Made by a program: the position numbers and the translations under genes
The notes under the pieces: generated by a model
Seen by the model: the letters and a program-made list of their open reading frames with translations, nothing else
The model's database searches: none
Told to the model about the DNA's origin: nothing
Shown: positions 1 to 7,456 of the stretch, piece by piece
Numbering within the stretch: position 1 is the stretch's first letter
Layout of the letters: each line of letters opens with the position of its first letter
Assembly (NCBI GenBank): GCA_964409245.1
Contig: CAYPCQ010000026.1
Coordinates: 1 to 64,000, forward strand
Length of the DNA stretch: 64,000 nt
Source of the DNA: CAIMWS01 sp964409245
GTDB lineage: Bacteria > Verrucomicrobiota > Verrucomicrobiia > Limisphaerales > UBA1319
Direction: 5' to 3'

Positions 1-54
1 CAGCGGAGTGCTTTGTCCGCATTTCGCGGATTCAGACTTTTGCCAAACTCCAGA

Positions 55-74
55 GGGGGGATACTGATCCCCCC
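55..74 (-). terminator. Hairpin downstream of sucD, possible terminator
   Basis: A perfect 8-bp inverted repeat (GGGGGGAT / ATCCCCCC, 4-base loop) lies 18 bases past the sucD stop on the minus strand. No clean T tract follows on that strand, so this may be a weak terminator or a protective 3' stem rather than a classical rho-independent site. Confidence 0.4.
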
Positions 75-92
75 CGTGGCTGAACAAAGCAA

Positions 93-983
93 TTACATCA
101 ATTTGAGCAGCGTTTCGGCGATGTGCGAGGGCGTGGGCGCCACCGCGATGCCGGCGTCTTTGAAGGCCTGGATTTTGGCGGAGGCGGTGCCTTTGCCGCC
201 GCTGATGATGGCCCCGGCATGGCCCATGCGGCGTCCCGGGGGCGCGGTGGCGCCGGCGATGAACCCAGCCACTGGCTTTTTGCAGTTGTGCTTGATCCAA
301 GCCGCCGCTTCCTCCTCGGAAGTGCCGCCGATCTCACCGATCATAATAATGCCGTGGGTGTCGGGATCGTCGTTGAACATCTTGATGACGTCCAGGTGGG
401 AGGTGCCATTGACCGGATCGCCGCCGATGCCCACGCAGGTGGATTGGCCCACGCCGCGCTGGGTCAGCTGCCAGACGGCTTCGTAAGTGAGCGTGCCGCT
501 GCGGGAGGCCACGCCGATATGCCCTTTTTTGTGGATGTAGCCGGGGGCGATGCCAATGCGGCAGCCGCCTTGCGAATTCGACCCGTCGCCAGGAGTGACC
601 AAACCGGGGCAGTTGGGGCCGAGCAGGCGGGTTTTCGAGCCGCGCATCGAGCGCTTCACGCGGATCATATCCTGCACGGGAATGAATTCGGTGATGCATA
701 CCACCAGATCCAGCCCGGCCTGCGCGCCTTCCAGGATGGCGTCGGCGGCATAGGAGGCCGGCACAAAAATGACCGCCACCGTGGCGCCGGTGGCCTGCAT
801 GGCCTCGGATACTTTATCATAGATGGGGACCTGGTTGTCAAAAACCTGGCCGCCTTTGCCGGGGGTGACGCCGGCCACAATTTGGGTGCCGTAAGCCAGG
901 CTCAAACGGGTATGGGACGCCCCGAAATGGCCGGTGATGCCCTGGACTAAAACCTTGGTTTCGTGATTAACGAGAATGGACAT
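93..983 (-). CDS. sucD: Succinyl-CoA synthetase (ADP-forming), alpha subunit
   Basis: Alpha subunit of the TCA-cycle enzyme that interconverts succinyl-CoA and succinate with substrate-level ATP or GTP formation. The 296-residue product has the usual length. The N-terminal CoA-binding Rossmann fold shows 'VQGITGHFGASHT'. The middle has the 'GPNCPGL' and 'GIAPGYIHKKGHIGVASRSG' blocks. The phosphorylated active-site histidine lies in 'GHAGAI' at about residue 255. It follows sucC by 46 bases on the same strand, the normal sucCD operon order. The ATG is the natural start because the protein begins at the conserved N-terminus. Nothing looks unusual. Confidence 0.97.
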   Translation of the reverse strand: MSILVNHETKVLVQGITGHFGASHTRLSLAYGTQIVAGVTPGKGGQVFDNQVPIYDKVSEAMQATGATVAVIFVPASYAADAILEGAQAGLDLVVCITEFIPVQDMIRVKRSMRGSKTRLLGPNCPGLVTPGDGSNSQGGCRIGIAPGYIHKKGHIGVASRSGTLTYEAVWQLTQRGVGQSTCVGIGGDPVNGTSHLDVIKMFNDDPDTHGIIMIGEIGGTSEEEAAAWIKHNCKKPVAGFIAGATAPPGRRMGHAGAIISGGKGTASAKIQAFKDAGIAVAPTPSHIAETLLKLM

Positions 984-1029
984 GATATCTTGATTATGGC
1001 TGAGTTTTCGATTTTGCTTCCGGTTCCAT

Positions 1030-2253
1030 TTAGGCGGAGGTGGTGGCCACGCCCGCTGCCGCCTTGACCACGGTTTCGGCCGCTTCCGCCATGGAATTAC
1101 AGCTGATGATGTTCAGGCCGGAGTCGCTGATGATCTTCCTGGCGAGCTCCACATTATTCCCTTCCAGGCGCACCACCATCGGCAGTTGGAGGTTGTTGTC
1201 CTTCACGGCCGCCACGATGCCGTTGGCGATGATGTCGCAGCGCATGATGCCGCCGAAAATGTTGACCAGGATCGCCTTCACGTTTGGATCCGTGGTGATG
1301 ATTTTGAAGGCCGCCGCCACCTGGTCGGGGGAGGCGCCGCCGCCAACGTCGAGGAAATTCGCCGGCAGGCCGTTGTAGTATTTGATGATGTCCATGGTGG
1401 ACATGGCCAGGCCCGCGCCGTTGACCAGGCAGGCGATGTCGCCATCCAGCTTGATGTAGCTGAGATTGTAATAGCTGGCTTCCACTTCCATTGGATCTTC
1501 CTCGTCGAAGTCGCGCAGTTCCTGCAATTCCGGGTGGCGGTGCAGGGCGTTTTCGTCGAGGTTGATCTTGCCGTCCACAGCCATGAGGATCTGGGTGCCG
1601 TCCACGTATTCCACGATGTGGAGCGGGTTGATCTCCACGAGGGTGGCTTCGCATTCCCACCAGGTGCGGTAAACGCCCGTCAGCAGGCGCACAGCCGGGG
1701 TGAGGAGCGACCCGTTCAGGCCCAGCGCCATCGCCAGGTTGCGCGCCTGGTAAGGCATCAAACCGACCACCGGGTCGATGATTTCGGTGACAATGGCCTT
1801 CGGGGCCTTGGCGGCCACCTCCTCGATGTCCATGCCGCCCTCCACGCACACCATCATCACGGGCTGCGAAATGGCGCGGTCGAGCACCACCGCCACAAAA
1901 AACTCGTGGTCGAAGGCCTGCGCCACATCCACCAGGATCTTGCGCACCAGGCGGCCTTCCGGCCCGGTCTGCTTGGTCACCAGCACCTGGCCCAGCATTT
2001 TTTTGGCCATGGAGTAAACCTGGGCCGGATTGGTGCAGAATTGCACGCCGCCCTTCAGGCCGCTTTTGAAGGTGCCGCTGCCGCGCCCGCCGGCGTGGAT
2101 TTGGGATTTGAGAATGACGCGTTTATAGCCCTCGGCGAAGCGCTTGGCGGCGATGGCTCGCGCCTCCTCCGCGGTGGTGCAAACCGTCCCGCTGGAAACG
2201 CTCACCCCGTTTTTAGCGAGGAGCTGCTTGGCTTGGTATTCGTGGATATTCAT
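1030..2253 (-). CDS. sucC: Succinyl-CoA synthetase (ADP-forming), beta subunit
   Basis: Beta subunit of succinyl-CoA synthetase, which carries the ATP-grasp nucleotide site and the succinate/phosphate site. I start it at the ATG giving 'MNIHEYQAKQLLA', the canonical N-terminus; an in-frame ATG four codons upstream (2265) only adds 'MLYA'. ATP-grasp residues appear as 'KSQIHAGGRGSGTFKSGLKG', and the C-terminal ligase domain has 'VNIFGGIMRCDIIA'. Length (407 aa) is within the family range. First gene of the sucCD pair. The roughly 200 bases upstream are AT-rich and probably hold the promoter, but I could not pick convincing boxes. Confidence 0.97.
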   Translation of the reverse strand: MNIHEYQAKQLLAKNGVSVSSGTVCTTAEEARAIAAKRFAEGYKRVILKSQIHAGGRGSGTFKSGLKGGVQFCTNPAQVYSMAKKMLGQVLVTKQTGPEGRLVRKILVDVAQAFDHEFFVAVVLDRAISQPVMMVCVEGGMDIEEVAAKAPKAIVTEIIDPVVGLMPYQARNLAMALGLNGSLLTPAVRLLTGVYRTWWECEATLVEINPLHIVEYVDGTQILMAVDGKINLDENALHRHPELQELRDFDEEDPMEVEASYYNLSYIKLDGDIACLVNGAGLAMSTMDIIKYYNGLPANFLDVGGGASPDQVAAAFKIITTDPNVKAILVNIFGGIMRCDIIANGIVAAVKDNNLQLPMVVRLEGNNVELARKIISDSGLNIISCNSMAEAAETVVKAAAGVATTSA

Positions 2254-2463
2254 GGCATACAACAACGGTTAACCTACTGTGGCCGCAAAACCGGCACTAT
2301 TCATAATGCTATTTTCAATCATTCGTAATTCTTATGATATACGGAAATCTTTTCACACCATAAGCAAACGTCTGGCGTTAACATCTGCACCGATTTGCGG
2401 CCGCGGTCAAATCAAAACCTTGGAGCGAGGCGGTTTTGGGGGCGAATTTTGCCGGATCACGGT

Positions 2464-3150
2464 TCAACGGCGCTTGTGATTATGGGTGGCCTGGGAATAC
2501 TTGGCGCTGGCGAGCTCCGTGGCGCAGGCCAGGAGGGGGGCGTCGGGTTCCCAGGCGGTCCATTGCACCTGCCACAATTGGCGGGCGGTTTCCAGCAGGG
2601 CGGCCTCGAAATCCGTCCGGGTGATATCCTCCGGAGGCGGTTGGATCGAGCCTTGGATGAGCAGGGCGGTGCGGGAGCGGCGTTGGGCGGCTCCGGCCAG
2701 CTTGCGCTCATTCCGGAGCAAATCGAACTGTTCCGCGCCGGCGAAGCATTGGCCGGGGAGGATCGGGCGTTTTTCCGGGCATAAACCGGTGGCCAGGCGC
2801 AGGCTGGCAAAGGCGGTCATCAGCCATTGATGCAAGCGGAGATAACTATCACGGGCGGCCAGGGCATACCATGGATCGCCGGGGGGGATCGCGACGCTAT
2901 AAGTCCAATCGGCTGCGTGAGGCACCAAGCCGCCTCCGGTGGGGCGCCGGATCAACGGGCGCAAAGGGGTCCAGCGCGCCACCTCGGCGTAGGATTGGGA
3001 AAAACCGAAGGTGGCGGCAGGCTCGCGCCAGGCGTAAAAGCGCAAAACCGGCCGGCCTAGGCGCGGGGCCTGCTGCAGAAGAGCCTCGTCCAAGGCCATA
3101 TTCCAGGCGCTTTCGCCAGCGCCGGAGCGTATCACATACCAGTCGTTCAT
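2464..3150 (-). CDS. Lipoate/octanoate transferase family protein (LipM/LplA-like)
   Basis: Member of the biotin/lipoate A/B ligase fold. Such enzymes transfer octanoyl or lipoyl groups onto lipoyl domains of 2-oxoacid dehydrogenases and GcvH. Signatures: 'NMALDEALL' near the N-terminus, 'RRPTGGGLVPHAADWTYSV' (substrate-binding loop), and the lysine block 'RKLAGAAQRR' followed by 'LIQGSI'. A cysteine in 'QCFAGAE' sits where LipM octanoyltransferases carry their catalytic Cys, which favours LipM over an ATP-dependent ligase; this alignment is from memory. I chose the ATG at 3150 ('MNDWYVIRSG'), where family similarity begins. A TTG at 3192 would add 14 residues. Neither start has a good ribosome-binding site. 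Confidence 0.8.
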   Translation of the reverse strand: MNDWYVIRSGAGESAWNMALDEALLQQAPRLGRPVLRFYAWREPAATFGFSQSYAEVARWTPLRPLIRRPTGGGLVPHAADWTYSVAIPPGDPWYALAARDSYLRLHQWLMTAFASLRLATGLCPEKRPILPGQCFAGAEQFDLLRNERKLAGAAQRRSRTALLIQGSIQPPPEDITRTDFEAALLETARQLWQVQWTAWEPDAPLLACATELASAKYSQATHNHKRR

Positions 3151-3234
3151 GGCTTGGGAGGAAGACAAACAAATCTCCCCAAGGGGGTTCAATCCCGTCC
3201 CGGGGAGATGTTGACTAAATAAAAGGCCCTGGCC

Positions 3235-3633
3235 CTATTTCTTCTTGGACCAAAAATCGATGACCAAAGCTTCTTCCAAAACCGGCCCGAGCATTTTGCC
3301 GAACGCCTGGTGATCAGGATGAACGAGGTAAGCGTCACGGTCCTTGTCCGATTTGAAAGTGAGAAGGAAGCAATGAGTGTAGCCCTTGTTCAATTTTTCC
3401 GGGCTTACGTTGGTGCCAGATTTCAGGGATTTGATGCCCGAGATTTTGGTTTTCAGGGCTTTAAAAGCCGCTTCAACCTCCTTGATTTGGACCGGCGTGG
3501 CGGAATCCTTGAATTTGAAGGATACCACGTGGTGCAAGGTGCCGGATTTGGCCTTTTTCTCGACCGCGGCCTCCAAGCTGAGAACGGAGCCGAGGGTGAT
3601 GATTACACAAGCGATTATGGTGATTAGTTTCAT
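3235..3633 (-). CDS. Secreted Dabb (stress-responsive A/B barrel) domain protein
   Basis: A 132-residue protein with an N-terminal signal peptide (start 'MKLITIIACVIITLGSVLSL', cleavage probably after 'SLEAA'). A single dimeric alpha-beta barrel of the Dabb family follows, recognised by 'HHVVSFKFKDSATPVQIKEV' and 'HPDHQAFGKMLGPVL'. Such small exported Dabb proteins are common in Verrucomicrobiota and Planctomycetes, and their function is unknown. I prefer the ATG at 3633 because it places the hydrophobic segment at the N-terminus; an upstream start at 3684 adds 17 residues. It follows the hydrogenase operon by 137 bases on the same strand, so it may be a separate unit. Confidence 0.8.
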   Translation of the reverse strand: MKLITIIACVIITLGSVLSLEAAVEKKAKSGTLHHVVSFKFKDSATPVQIKEVEAAFKALKTKISGIKSLKSGTNVSPEKLNKGYTHCFLLTFKSDKDRDAYLVHPDHQAFGKMLGPVLEEALVIDFWSKKK

Positions 3634-3770
3634 AAGTGTTTTCGAGGCGCCAAGGTAAGCCTGGCCATGGGCTGTGGCAAGCAAAATGGCCGCCCCGGGG
3701 CGCGCCGGATCGAAAAGGCGGAATCCCGGATGATTTCGTATTTTGTGGGGGAGAAAACGCCCAGCGCGGA

Positions 3771-4307
3771 TCAGACTTTTTCCAGTTTTTCGTAAACCAC
3801 CATGCCCTCTTCCTCGCGCAAATCCTCCGGGTGGTAGCGGGGGACGGGGAATTCGATCTGCTTGAATTTGACCGGGGCCACCTTTTTATCGAGCCGGCCG
3901 GTGGCCACCGCGATGCCGAAGAGGATGGCTTCCGGGCGGGGCGGACAGCCGGGAATATAAAAATTGACAGGGATGACTTTTTCAATGGGGCCGACGACAT
4001 TATACATGTCATACCAGATGCCTCCGCCACCCGCGCAGGAGCCAATGGCAAAGACAAGCTTGGGGGCGGGCATGGCCTCGTAAGCCCGTTTCAAGGCCTG
4101 GGCGGTGGGGCGCAACACGGGCCCCTGGCAGAGCATCACATCGGCGTGCCTGGGGGAACCGACCAATTTGATGCCAAAGCGTTCCGCGTCATAAAAGGGG
4201 GTGAGGACATTCAGCACTTCGATGTCGCACCCATTGCAGCCGCCGCTATTGGCATGGTAAACCCACAGGGAACGGGAAAACATCTTTTGGCAGAGTTCCT
4301 TGAGCAT
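3771..4307 (-). CDS. Group 4 [NiFe]-hydrogenase small subunit (NuoB/HycG-like)
   Basis: Small subunit of a membrane-bound group 4 hydrogenase, homologous to NuoB/HycG/HyfI. It carries the [4Fe-4S] cluster next to the NiFe site. Four cluster cysteines are visible: C24 and C27 in 'GGCNGCDIE', C91 in 'IGSCAGGGG', and C121 in 'IPGCPPRPEAI'. The 178 residues include a C-terminal tail beyond the core, and no twin-arginine signal is present, as expected for the cytoplasm-facing group 4 type. Last gene of the nine-gene operon, 3 bases after the ferredoxin gene. Confidence 0.9.
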   Translation of the reverse strand: MLKELCQKMFSRSLWVYHANSGGCNGCDIEVLNVLTPFYDAERFGIKLVGSPRHADVMLCQGPVLRPTAQALKRAYEAMPAPKLVFAIGSCAGGGGIWYDMYNVVGPIEKVIPVNFYIPGCPPRPEAILFGIAVATGRLDKKVAPVKFKQIEFPVPRYHPEDLREEEGMVVYEKLEKV

Positions 4308-4310
4308 AGT

Positions 4311-4838
4311 TCAATCCAGTTCGATGTCGATGTCCCTGACCAACGGCTCGTTTTGCAGGTGGGCCTGGGAGCGGCAGACCCAGCGTTCCTCGGCGAGGGC
4401 GTCAAAACGGTAGCCTTTGAGCATGAGTTGCTCCAGGGGGCCGGGTTCGGTGAAACAGCGGCCGCAGCGCTGGCAAGTGCTCATGAATAGCTCCAGGTTT
4501 TGCTGCAAGTCCGGGATGGATTGGGTGGCAGTTTCAAATTCGCGGCTCATGGTGATGGCTTTTTCCGGGCATAAATCGGCGCAGCGGCCGCAATAGGTGC
4601 AGCGGCGGCCGAGGTATTTCATGATGCGGACCTCCTGGCAGACATCGAACACCAGGATTTCGCGGGCGGGACAATTATTGGCGCAGCCCGCGCAGCCAAT
4701 GCATTGTGCGGCGTTGAAGATGGGGCGTCCCCGGAAACGTTCCGGCGCCGGCTCCGCCGCCGCCGCCGGGTAGGGCAGGGTGACCTGGCCCGCGCCCAGG
4801 CAGATCATGATTTCACGGATTTTGCTCAAGAATGACAT
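4311..4838 (-). CDS. Hydrogenase polyferredoxin subunit (NuoI/HycF-like)
   Basis: Iron-sulfur subunit wiring electrons to the hydrogenase small subunit. Two complete [4Fe-4S] motifs are present: C46-C49-C52-C56 ('CIGCAGCANNCP') and C80-C83-C86-C90 ('CTYCGRCADLCP'). A further cysteine group, C122-C125-C128 ('CQRCGRC'), with a distant C155 may hold an additional cluster, an arrangement I recall in HycF-type proteins. The N-terminus has an Ala/Pro-rich linker. It lies 10 bases after the NuoH-like gene and 3 bases before the NuoB-like gene. Confidence 0.9.
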   Translation of the reverse strand: MSFLSKIREIMICLGAGQVTLPYPAAAAEPAPERFRGRPIFNAAQCIGCAGCANNCPAREILVFDVCQEVRIMKYLGRRCTYCGRCADLCPEKAITMSREFETATQSIPDLQQNLELFMSTCQRCGRCFTEPGPLEQLMLKGYRFDALAEERWVCRSQAHLQNEPLVRDIDIELD

Positions 4839-4848
4839 GCCTCACCTC

Positions 4849-5769
4849 CTAATACCCGCAAACCGCCAATACCAGGGCCACCAGGGAAATGCCCGCCAGG
4901 CCGGCGAAATAGCGCATGGCCTGGTCGATGCGCAGCCGGGCGTGGGTGGCGGCGATGACGGTGATGGCGGCAACCAGCAACAGCACCTTGAACCAGAACG
5001 CGAACAGTCCCATGGGGAAGCTCCAGTCATTGCCCAGGGGCAGAAACAGGTTGATGAACAAGGCCGCGTAGATCACCAGCCGGACCATTTGCGCATATTT
5101 GAACAAGGCCAGTTTGGGGCCGGAGTATTCCATGAGCGGCCCTTCCATGATTTCGGTTTCCGCCTCCGCGATATCGAAAGGAACCCGGTTCACAAACGCT
5201 TGCAGGGAGAACATCAGAACTCCCAGCATGATCAGCCCCGACCACGGGAAATGGGCGGCCGCATAGGGGGATCCGTCCAGCACCGCTTCCAGGCGGAAGG
5301 AATGGATGTTCAAGGCCCCGATCACCACGGCCATCACAAATAACGGCTCCAGGGTGATGGCCGTCATCATCTCGCGGCTGACCCCAATGAGCGAGTAGGT
5401 GGAACCCGCCGATAATCCAGCCAGCAAGGTGGCGCCGCCGCACAGCACCAACAGATAAATCAGGAGGATGGCGTCCGCGCGTTCCTGGATCGGGGAGATG
5501 GAACCTAAAGGCAGCAGGCAGGCCACCGTGAGGGTGGCGGCCAGGGAAAGGCAGGCGGAAAACTGCTGCACCACGGGCAGTTCGCCGGATTCCAGATCCT
5601 CCTTGCCAAGCAGCTTGAGCAGGTCGAAATACGGCTGCCAGAGCGGGGGGCCCTGGCGCGATTGCACCCTGGCGGTGAGCTTGCGCAGGATCCCCTCGAG
5701 CAACGGCGCCAGCAGGAGCACCGTGAACATGTTGCTCAGCGAACTGATGATGATCCAAAGCAATCTCAT
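4849..5769 (-). CDS. Hydrogenase membrane subunit (NuoH/HycD/HyfC-like)
   Basis: Membrane anchor of the hydrogenase, equivalent to NuoH of complex I, which contacts the soluble arm and helps couple the reaction to ion movement. The 306 residues hold about eight hydrophobic segments. Family blocks are 'RVQSRQGPPLWQPYFDLLKL' after the first helix and 'AEAETEIMEGPLMEYSG' in the long cytoplasmic loop; the acidic residues of that loop are retained. The frame is open much further upstream, but that part is a shadow of the large-subunit gene. The true start is the ATG at 5769, which overlaps the preceding stop by 4 bases (translational coupling). Confidence 0.9.
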   Translation of the reverse strand: MRLLWIIISSLSNMFTVLLLAPLLEGILRKLTARVQSRQGPPLWQPYFDLLKLLGKEDLESGELPVVQQFSACLSLAATLTVACLLPLGSISPIQERADAILLIYLLVLCGGATLLAGLSAGSTYSLIGVSREMMTAITLEPLFVMAVVIGALNIHSFRLEAVLDGSPYAAAHFPWSGLIMLGVLMFSLQAFVNRVPFDIAEAETEIMEGPLMEYSGPKLALFKYAQMVRLVIYAALFINLFLPLGNDWSFPMGLFAFWFKVLLLVAAITVIAATHARLRIDQAMRYFAGLAGISLVALVLAVCGY

Positions 5770-7448
5770 GGCGTTTTCCTGAAGTTGCGGGCCAGCTGGA
5801 CCAACTCCTCCGGAGCGAATACCCGCTGTTTGCCCGAGCGCAGGTCGATGGTTTCCAGGCGATCCGTGCAGGAGAAACAGGGATCGATGCTGCCCAGGGT
5901 AATGGTCATGTCGGCCAGCTGCTGGTCTTTGATCATGGCGGGAATGCCCTGCAGGTTTTGGTAGGTAGGGGCGCGCACACGCCACCGGCGCGGACGGTTG
6001 TTTTCGCCGGTGATCACAAAATGGTGGGACTCGCCCCGGGGCGCTTCCACGGAGGATAAGCCGAACCGGCCGCTGGGCAGTTCGCCTTCCAGGCTCAGCT
6101 GGAGGGGGCCGCTGGGCATTTGATCGAGGCATTGCCGGATGATGGAGATGGATTCAAAGACCTCCTTCGCCCGCACGACCAGGCGGGACCAAACGTCGCC
6201 TTCGCCCGCCACGATCACCTGGAAATCGACGCGGTCGTAGGCCGCATAGGGGTGGTCCCGCCGGCAGTCGATATCGACCCCGGCGGCCCGGGCCACGGGG
6301 CCAATCAAGCCGTAGTTCCTCACCAGCTCGGGAGCGGTTACGCCAATGCCCCGGGTGCGTTTTTGGAGGTTGCGGTCCTGGAGGACCGCCTGGGCCACCG
6401 GCTTCCACTCGGCTTCCAGCCGATCCAATACCTGCCGCAGTTGCGCCTTCAGCTCAGGGGTGATTTCCCAGCGGACTCCGCCCACGAGGCAAAGGGCATA
6501 AGTCTTGCGGTTGCCGCTGATGGCCTCAGCCACTTTCATGATTGGTTCACGGATGCGGAAGGACTGCATGAACAGGGTGTCAAAACCGACGATATGGCAG
6601 GCCAACCCCACCCACAGCAAGTGGCTGTGAAGGCGCTCAATCTCCAGCATCACCGTGCGGATGTATTCCGCCCGGGGTGGGGGAGCCAGGGCGGCAGCCT
6701 GTTCCACCGCCTGGACATAGGCCACGTTGTGCACACAGCCGCAGATGCCGCAGATCCGTTCGGCGGCCATCGGGATTTCGTTGTAGGTCAGCACCGATTC
6801 AGCCAGTTTTTCGATGCCCCGGTGGGCCATGAAGCCGCGGTATTCGCAGCCGCGCACCATCTCGCCATCCACGTAGAGGCGGAAATGGGCTGGCTCGTCC
6901 AAGGTGGGATGAAAGGGGCCGAAGGGCACCACCATGCAGCCGGCGGGCGGCTCGTCGAAGGCGAATTCGCGGTTTTCATCGTAATCGGGTGGGCAGTGGT
7001 TCCATGGCACATCCTTCCGCAGCGGGTGGACGCCATCGGGCCAGCCATCGGGCAGCACCAGCCGTTTGGGGTAGGGATGGTCCCGGGGCTGGATGCCGAG
7101 CAAATCCTGGAACTCGCGCTCCGCCCAATTGGCGGCGGGGATTACCGAGGCCACGCTGTCCACCGCCGGGTTTTCCGGGCCCACGCGGGTCAGGATGCTG
7201 CACAGCAGGCGCTGCTGGTCGAACGCAAAATTGTGGGCCACCAGAAACTGGCCCGAAAATGGGCGGTCGTCGGAGCCGATGCCAATGATATAACGCGCTC
7301 GCTGTTCCTCGAATAAAAACCGGCAGATCGGCTTGAGCGCGGGCGGTTCGACGAATACGAACAGGCGGTTATTGGCCGGCATATCCGCGCGGGGAATGGC
7401 GGAGCCAAACTTCTGCTTGATTGCGTCCAGTATTGGTTGGGCAGCCAT
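5766..7448 (-). CDS. Group 4 [NiFe]-hydrogenase large subunit with fused NuoC domain (HycE/HyfG-like)
   Basis: Catalytic subunit, 560 residues. Residues 1-150 form a NuoC (30-kDa) domain, and the rest is NuoD/HycE-like. Both nickel-binding pairs are present: C233 and C236 in 'ERICGICGCVH', and C524 and C527 in 'DPCFSCTDR'. This marks a true hydrogenase, since complex I NuoD has lost these cysteines. About 30 residues follow the last cysteine, as expected for a precursor whose C-terminus is removed after nickel insertion, and a maturation protease gene lies in the same operon. I start at the ATG at 7448 ('MAAQPILDAIKQKFG'); the frame continues upstream only as a shadow of the antiporter gene. 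It overlaps the NuoH-like gene by 4 bases. Confidence 0.93.
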   Translation of the reverse strand: MAAQPILDAIKQKFGSAIPRADMPANNRLFVFVEPPALKPICRFLFEEQRARYIIGIGSDDRPFSGQFLVAHNFAFDQQRLLCSILTRVGPENPAVDSVASVIPAANWAEREFQDLLGIQPRDHPYPKRLVLPDGWPDGVHPLRKDVPWNHCPPDYDENREFAFDEPPAGCMVVPFGPFHPTLDEPAHFRLYVDGEMVRGCEYRGFMAHRGIEKLAESVLTYNEIPMAAERICGICGCVHNVAYVQAVEQAAALAPPPRAEYIRTVMLEIERLHSHLLWVGLACHIVGFDTLFMQSFRIREPIMKVAEAISGNRKTYALCLVGGVRWEITPELKAQLRQVLDRLEAEWKPVAQAVLQDRNLQKRTRGIGVTAPELVRNYGLIGPVARAAGVDIDCRRDHPYAAYDRVDFQVIVAGEGDVWSRLVVRAKEVFESISIIRQCLDQMPSGPLQLSLEGELPSGRFGLSSVEAPRGESHHFVITGENNRPRRWRVRAPTYQNLQGIPAMIKDQQLADMTITLGSIDPCFSCTDRLETIDLRSGKQRVFAPEELVQLARNFRKTP

Positions 7449-7456
7449 AAGTCGGT

